64,000 nucleotides of DNA. Source: Prinia subflava. Its lineage: Eukaryota; Chordata; Aves; Passeriformes; Cisticolidae. A program made the translations under genes and the position numbers. Below, one piece after another: positions 54,897 to 64,000 of the stretch (positions within the stretch are counted from its first letter, which is position 1; the number at the start of each line of letters is the position of its first letter). Where the stretch lies: positions 18,256,162 through 18,320,161 of the forward strand of contig NC_086283.1 of the NCBI RefSeq assembly GCF_021018805.1, read 5' to 3'. The notes under the pieces are model-generated. The model had not been told where the DNA came from and made no database searches. It saw only the letters and a list, made by a program, of their open reading frames with translations.

Positions 54897-54935
54897 CAAA
54901 AAAAAACCCCAAAAAAACCCCACCAAAAAGCCATT
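54897..54935. repeat. A/C-rich low-complexity stretch
   Basis: AAAAAAAACCCC-like units run for about 39 bp. It is a simple repeat with no gene. Confidence 0.8.
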
Positions 54936-57900
54936 CAAAAACCAATAAAGGTTTAATCTTCTTGAAGAACAGCAAGATAACAAATACTGCTAACTCTGTG
55001 TGAGAGTACCCCTTTTTATCTATCTACATCCATATACCACCTGGAATGGACTTGCTTGTTATTACCCTCCATCAGGCAGTTGGACTCTCAATGATTCCGA
55101 ATTTTTTATGTCATTTACTGCTATACATTTAGTCAGAGTGAGATGAAAGCTGGAAATAAATCATTGGCAAGAACATACTCCCACCTGTTATCAAAGTCAG
55201 AGCAGAAAACAAAATAAATCTATATTCATCTGTATTTATAAACAGACTTTATAGTTGAATTGATATTGCTAACAAATTTGATCACATTTTCTCAAAACTG
55301 ACTGATGATTAATGTAAATAAAGAGAATTTTGACTCTGGTGTGCAGTGGTTTCTACAGCATTTGCTCTGCCTGAATTATATCAACTATTTCAGTTTCATT
55401 TTCTACAGTTCTACTGCAAAGGGTTATTTTTCTCTCTCATGGCATGCTTTTATACTCTCCCAGACCTTTTCTCTTCCAAACATTTCAGTTGCAGTGGATT
55501 ACTTCTAATACAGAACAGTGCTATTCCAGATTAACAGTTCTTCTTAAACTATCAAATGCCAGTGATCCCCCTTCTGTGTAGTTTTACAGGCTAAATTACC
55601 TCAAAACATAAAGATCAGTTTCAAGATTGAAAAAAAGAGCTCTGTAATGGGCATTGGTTTTAAAAGAGGCAATAAAAATCAGCAGTTTTCTTACTGCAAT
55701 ACAGTTCTACACAGTGACAAAGAACTGCTCATAGGGATCTACTACACAACTAAATTTATTCTCCAATTAAAACTAAACTAATCTAACAGTTATAAATCAG
55801 ACAAAGAGGCAATCCTCTGGTAAGAATAGAAGCCTTTTCAACAGCTTTAGAACATATTTTGAAAAGTACTCATCTGGATGCTGTCTTCTGAAAACGTGTA
55901 AGTGCATGCAAAAAGGGAAATAATTTTCGAGTGAATCTCAGCAGACAGAAATATTTAAATGCATAAAACCCTTCTATTGATGTGCTTTTCATGACCGTCT
56001 GTTATTTTGGATGGTGCATAAGGGCAAGCAGTTTTGCTAATTCAACAGCAAATTAAAAGTTAGAGAAAGTTTGAGTGTGGGCTTGCTTTGTTATAATAAA
56101 ACCAAAACTGAATTATTGTCTCTCCTAGCAGAGAAATAGATTCAGCAAGGAATATTATCTCTTTTAAAGTGAGTTAGTTGAAGAAGCACATAGCTTGATG
56201 TTCCCCCTTGTGTTTATTAGGATTCACTGAAGTGCAGCTCTGGTACTCAGCACTGCCAGTTTACAGCTTGGTTTCCTTAAGAAGCAAATAAAAAATTAAT
56301 GCAGCTCTTGCATTCTGTACATATCTTAAGTTTTGACAGACAAACATATTCACACATCGACACGGTTGTAAATAGACTCTCGAAGGTAAATTATTAAAAA
56401 CAAGAAGAAAGAAAACAAACTGTAATGCACAAATCTCCCTGGATATTAAAGATGCAGCTGGCTACAAAGCGGTCATGCACCAATAATGAGGGCTGCCTGT
56501 GATCCCTCAGGCCTTCCCCAAATTTGCCTTGCAACTGCAAAATATGTCAGCTGAAGTTCCAGCAAAATAATCTTCTTCAGTCATAAGTCGTTACGAACGA
56601 CAAACTCAGATTAACTGGAAGTTAATCTACACAAATTCAGAGTTAAAACACAGCAGACTGAGCAATCAGTTTCCATGTAAAAGGAGGATCTTTCATGGGT
56701 GTTCCTTGGAGGATAACACATTTAAATACATTGTTATCCCTGTAAAAATAATGGAAAAGAGATGTAAGGAGCTGGTATTAAACGAGGCCAGACAAATTGA
56801 ATTTCCTGCTGGGTGGCCGTGGAGCAGTGAGCAGAGTGGATGGGGTTTGGGACTGCAGGGACACCCCAGTGACACAAATGTCCTGGTCTTGCCAGATTAA
56901 GGGCTTGGCAAACGGAGCTGCTGCTGCCTGGGCAGGGAGGGAGAGGGGTTTGCTGCTGGCATGCAAAACCACTTCAAACTGTCCAGGCAGAAGAGGTTTG
57001 CAGTGTTCACTAAACCAAATTTAACACCACCAATGAAAAGCTGTATGGTATCACTTAATTACTCGACTGTATCAGTTGGAATCATTATTAAACAGCCCTT
57101 GAGTGGACAGGTTTGGGACTGCTTATACAGCTCTCTTCAACCAGTATTTGGATAGCAGAATAAACACACACACCTCATTCAAGTTATTCCTGATAGAGAC
57201 ACAAAGCTGAAGTATGCACACAAAAACAAACATGGATCATTGTCTTTACAAAAAACACTCAACTTGAAAACCCCAGAAAAACAAATGTTGTTTGGGTACA
57301 ATCCTAAAAGAGAAACCAAGGCTCAAGGCAGACCAGTTGTTTTGTTGCAAAAGCAATCTTTCCAGATCAAGGAAGAGACAAATCCGTGTTTTGGCATATC
57401 ATCAGGTAAGCACAATCCTTTAGACTTTTAAACAAAAATTCATTCTAATGTAAGTCTGAAAGAACTGTTCATACAAGAGCCTGAATCCAGAAGAAAAAAT
57501 GAATCACTCTTTTTAAAAGTAGGACCTTGAATGTGACGTGCTGAAAGATTTCAAAGTTTCTGGGTAGAAATTCTTGACAGATTTTAACAGAGACTGTAAG
57601 AATTACAGACAGGGTAGTATATAAAGACATAGGTAATTAAATAACAATAAAAATGCCTGGGTTGGAAAGATTTTGCAGAATTTCTGAAAGACATGGTTGG
57701 TGGACTGTTGAAGGATGCACTGCAGAGGGTGTGTGGCATTACACTGCAAAGAAATAACAAATGTGAAAAAAACAACACTGAAGGGACACGCTCACACAGC
57801 TGCAATTTTTTGCTTGAGGTTTCCTCCACCTTCTACTTCATGCTTCACTCTGTGTTCTGATAGGATTATCCAGTTCCATTAGCCTACTTGGATTTTCACA

Positions 57901-58122
57901 AACGTGCTAAGCAAGCAAATATGAACTTCAGGAAGTGAATGAGTTGTAATTTACTCCAACATCGGCATGTTAAATGAAGCTGCAATAATGCCATGATCAA
58001 TCTGAAATCACAATTAAGACAAATACGGATTCCAATTATCAAATTAACTTAATAGGATATAGAAACAAACAGAATTATGAGACTAAGATTATATATGTGA
58101 AACAAGATTGTGGAGATTTTAG

Positions 58123-58488
58123 AGAAGTCAGGTTCATTCTAATAGAGGAGCTTTTCAGAAATATTTAAGTGCAGATGTTGGCATCTGTAGTGTGCACACA
58201 TCATCTGTGGAAGAGTCTCTTCTGGACTTAGGATCCACCCCAAGGGACTCACTCAGAGCAGGTAATGAAGTCACTGCTTCACAAGAGCTTTTCAACAGCT
58301 TAAGTTGTGCCTCAGCCAAAATCACAAACTATACTTTGCTTTCAGAGTGGAATGAGGATTCAAAATCCTCATTTAAATATTACAAACTTCCAAAGATAAT
58401 GTCTGGAAATAATGACATTTCTCAGTTGGACTCACTGCTACCAGCACTGAACAGAAAACAAAACCAATCTCTAAAGAAAACTTTTTAA
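58123..58488 (+). other. Unrecognised plus-strand open stretch, coding-like composition
   Basis: This frame is open for about 121 codons and ends at TAA (58486-58488). The translation is rich in Ser, Leu, Asn, Lys, Glu and Asp and includes SVEESLLDLGSTPRDSL, SEWNEDSKSSFKYYKLPKI and NRKQNQSLKKTF at its end. It looks more like a disordered nuclear-type protein than typical random translation, but I cannot name it. It has no ATG near the start, so it would have to be a terminal exon; an AG at 58173-58174 could serve as a phase-1 acceptor. One or two open frames of this length are expected by chance in a window of this size and composition. It lies antisense within a DIAPH2 intron. Confidence 0.2.
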
Positions 58489-61400
58489 TCCTGTTCCTTT
58501 TAAGATTAGGAAATTTAACTTCATGGTTTCCTCTAGACCATGTTCTCCCCTGTAACTTTTGGAAATATTCCTTAATCACTGGCATCTTTGCCCTGAAATA
58601 TGACATCCACATTGGCAACCACATCGGCAACCACCTCAACAGAGAAACAACCTAGGTGAGAACAAAATCCAGCTCCATCTAAGCAGTTATTTCTACACTT
58701 GCCTAACACAGTGTTGTGTTGTAGCCAGCTGCATGAAACTTGAACTCAGTTTCATTTCTTTTATTATTAGTTTTTTTTACACCTTTTAGGGAACTTCTAA
58801 GAGAAATGCCATCCTTGTGTTTTACATCATAAATACAGTACTTCTTCAGCAGCACTAAGCCCTTGTAAATAAAGCTGAGTTACTGCTCCTATGTGAATTC
58901 CACCACCTGTATCCTCTCCTAGTCTACACCTAATTCCTGATTTGTTCAGGATAATGATTAAAACCTACTCTGCTCAGCACTAGCTGAATGCATACACTCA
59001 GATGAGAATCGAGAGAGCCTACAAGAGATTTGTATTTCAGGGAGGAAGGACTTGCTGTATATTGCCTGTTAATAAGGACAGTGGTTCATTTTGGTACCTT
59101 CTCTTGGGAAATTTCACCAAAGAAAATACTTCTTGCTCATTATTCATTATTTTTTCCCAGCTTCCTGCTAGCTGAAAACTGTTCTCTTTCAGGCTGCATT
59201 AAAGAACTGTTACTTTTTAGGCAGAAGGGATGAAGAGTATTCCCAGACAAATAACCAGAGAGAACAATGAATAAATAGAGGCTTTCTTTTAAACCACTCC
59301 TGAATTACAAACTCAATTTATGAGTTTGAAAGCTGGGGATTTAGCCTGACTATGCACTATATTTCATAGTAAATCAGATGTTTATTATGTATTTATTTAT
59401 GTATTGTATATTCATTGAGTTGTATTACTGTAGCAAAAGACCTGCTGCATTCTAGGGACACTTCAAAAAAGTCACAAAAAAACCCCCACTCCTGAGTCAC
59501 AGAGTTTGAAACTTACTTTGAAGCAAGTTATAAACAAACAAATATTAGGAAGAAGGAAAGGTATTACAGGTACATTTCTACTCAGGACACTGAATCCACT
59601 GTGGTAAAACTTGTTTTTTATGAAGGCAACATAACAGATGTTCTATGTCCTGTCTGGTTCAGGGCATCAATCTTACAAAATCTTGAAGCCCAGAGTAGTG
59701 GTCACCAATAACAAATGTTCAGTTTCCTGATCATTTCATGTGTCTCTTCATTTTGAGGAGATTTTCACTTTGTGGATGTTGCACCGCAGGTCACACAGAA
59801 GCCATCAATCAATACCAGTGTTGATACAAAACGATAATTTATTTCACTGGTGTTTTACCAAACCCATCTCTCGTTCTGCCACCTGATGAGTTACTCTCAC
59901 CTGCTTAAACACTGCCTGAAACTGGAGTACAACCTTTTTTCTCTAATTACATTTCTAATGTACATTACGATTTAATTCCTTATTCAAAAAAATTCATTTA
60001 CAGAAATGTGAGGGAAGCAGTCACCACTGATAAAACTGTCTACCAGGTAAGAAAACATCTGCACAAAACAGCCCCTCTGCATTTCATACAACTACACCCA
60101 AAAATCCCTTTTCCTGCTTCCAAAACAACTTTGTTTTTTTTTTTATACTCATTCATCTTTAAGACCACCTGCATGAAAAGGAAGCCCACAAAAAACCCAA
60201 AATCTAAACCATTTAAAAACTGGGTAAGAAAAAAGGAATTTTTCCCATCTGGTGCTGAGGAGAATATCTCATACAACTTCCACAGTACAATCAGCTTGAA
60301 AGGACATTGAGGTCCATTTACAAATATATGCATGACAGATTTGGTGGATGTTTTTAAAGCCTCTGCCACCAACACAAACAAACATTCAGAAAGTGACAGC
60401 CTGAAAACATTATAGGTTACTTGACAGAGAGTGTGAGACAGCAAGTTAAAGAGCACAAATGGAAAAGAACAACATGGCATCTTGCTCCAGGCAACTGATT
60501 AATCACTATTTGATAAGAGCCTGATCCTTTTGTGTTTGGTGTCTGATCAGGTTGCAGTTGTCCTCAAGGACAATCAAAATTTGTGTTTACTTTCAATGGA
60601 CTAAAGGATTAAAAAAATCTAAAAAATGTTTCTTCTTCAGAAGAGTCCCAAATATTAAAGAGATATTATATTATCCAGTGGATCTTTAGCTGCAAAGAGG
60701 AAAAAAGAAAACCCACAACAAACCACCCTTGTAGCTACTTTTTATTCAGTTTTTCTACAGTTGACAGCTCCAAGAGAATCCACCTTTTTCTTTATTCTCT
60801 AGGCTTGAATTTGACTCATGTTCCAGTGGCAAAGGAAAATCCTGTGGAAATGCTTCACTTCATTCCTGTGATACTCCAGCAACCTGAAGAACTTTTGAAC
60901 CTCTGAACTAAATTGGCTTATGGCACAAGAAAGAACTTTTATTCAATAGACAGCCACCAGCAAGAACATAAAAGAATAATAAAAGGAACAAATGAGCCAT
61001 CCATATTTATAAAATATTTGGAATTATACTTCAGCCAATCACCAAAACAGTGAAAGAAGTTGATGGGACCACTTAGAAAAAGCAGGAAGGTATTACAGCA
61101 ATGTGAAGTGGACAAAATTAACACATGTGCATGCTCTAGGGAATGTTTGCAGATGATCTCTACCTTCAGTCTTATCTGATTGCTCCTGAATTCTTATCAT
61201 TACTTATTACTTTTTCAAAGTAAATCCCACAGATTAAAGGAATTTTAGTATATTTTTCCTCCGGGGAAACTTCTTGCAAGCATCAAAATGTTGCAGAAAA
61301 AATCTTAATTCTTTTTTGTAATTTTTTTTTGTCCCTTACAGATAAAAAAAAGTTTCACCATGAACTTCTAATGTTCACCCTGGTCCACTAAAAGTGATTC

Positions 61401-61506
61401 ATTACCTTTGTAAAATATCAAAGTTGAATTAAATTTGGCTCAGCCTTATCTACAGGTGAGTTGCCAAGTTACATATTGGAGGACAATATGTCATGACCAA
61501 AATTTA

Positions 61507-64000
<2,494 letters not shown>

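Noticed and set aside
60040..60480. 146-codon minus-strand open frame
   Set aside because: Hydrophobic, Phe/Leu/Cys-rich translation without a known family. It runs through a T/A-rich stretch, and DIAPH2 exons A and B join perfectly without it.

Overview
The window looks like vertebrate, specifically bird, genomic DNA. It is AT-rich and almost entirely non-coding, and it is scattered with CR1 LINE 3' fragments. One tRNA-derived SINE with a CR1-like tail resembles the TguSINE1 family known from songbirds, so a passerine is the best guess; this rests on motif recognition, not on a database search. There is no bacterial gene organisation, operon, CRISPR array or phage module.

The only gene I can identify with confidence is the 3' part of DIAPH2 (diaphanous-related formin 2), transcribed on the minus strand. 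Three consecutive coding exons are visible with consensus splice sites and compatible phases. Exon A (61819 to 61657) encodes the end of the FH2 actin-assembly domain. Exon B (53746 to 53611) encodes the charged helical linker after FH2. Exon C (44486 to 44391) encodes the DAD autoinhibitory segment with its basic tail. Together they give about 131 codons of continuous, formin-like protein. The exon carrying the usual stop codon was not found. It should lie beyond position 44390 on the minus strand, either unrecognised in the 44 kb here or outside the window. Upstream FH2 exons lie beyond position 64000.

Layout: 1-44390 is the intron after exon C (or intron plus 3' flank). It holds simple repeats, a 50-T homopolymer, AT-rich hairpins, CR1 copies near 15.7, 24.7, 26.0 and 39.2 kb (and perhaps 12.0 kb), the SINE at 30.9 kb, and a striking pair of about 240-bp inverted repeats around 1 kb of unique sequence at 34.0-35.5 kb. 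44487-53610 is an intron with an LTR fragment at 49.3 kb. 53747-61656 is an intron containing a weak, unrecognised plus-strand coding-like block at 57.2-58.5 kb. 61820-64000 is intron.

I did not find a clearly new biological system. The items most worth checking are the inverted repeat, the frame-neutral DAD exon with a possible read-through C-terminus, the candidate nested plus-strand exons, and the poly(A)-like tract in a bird genome.
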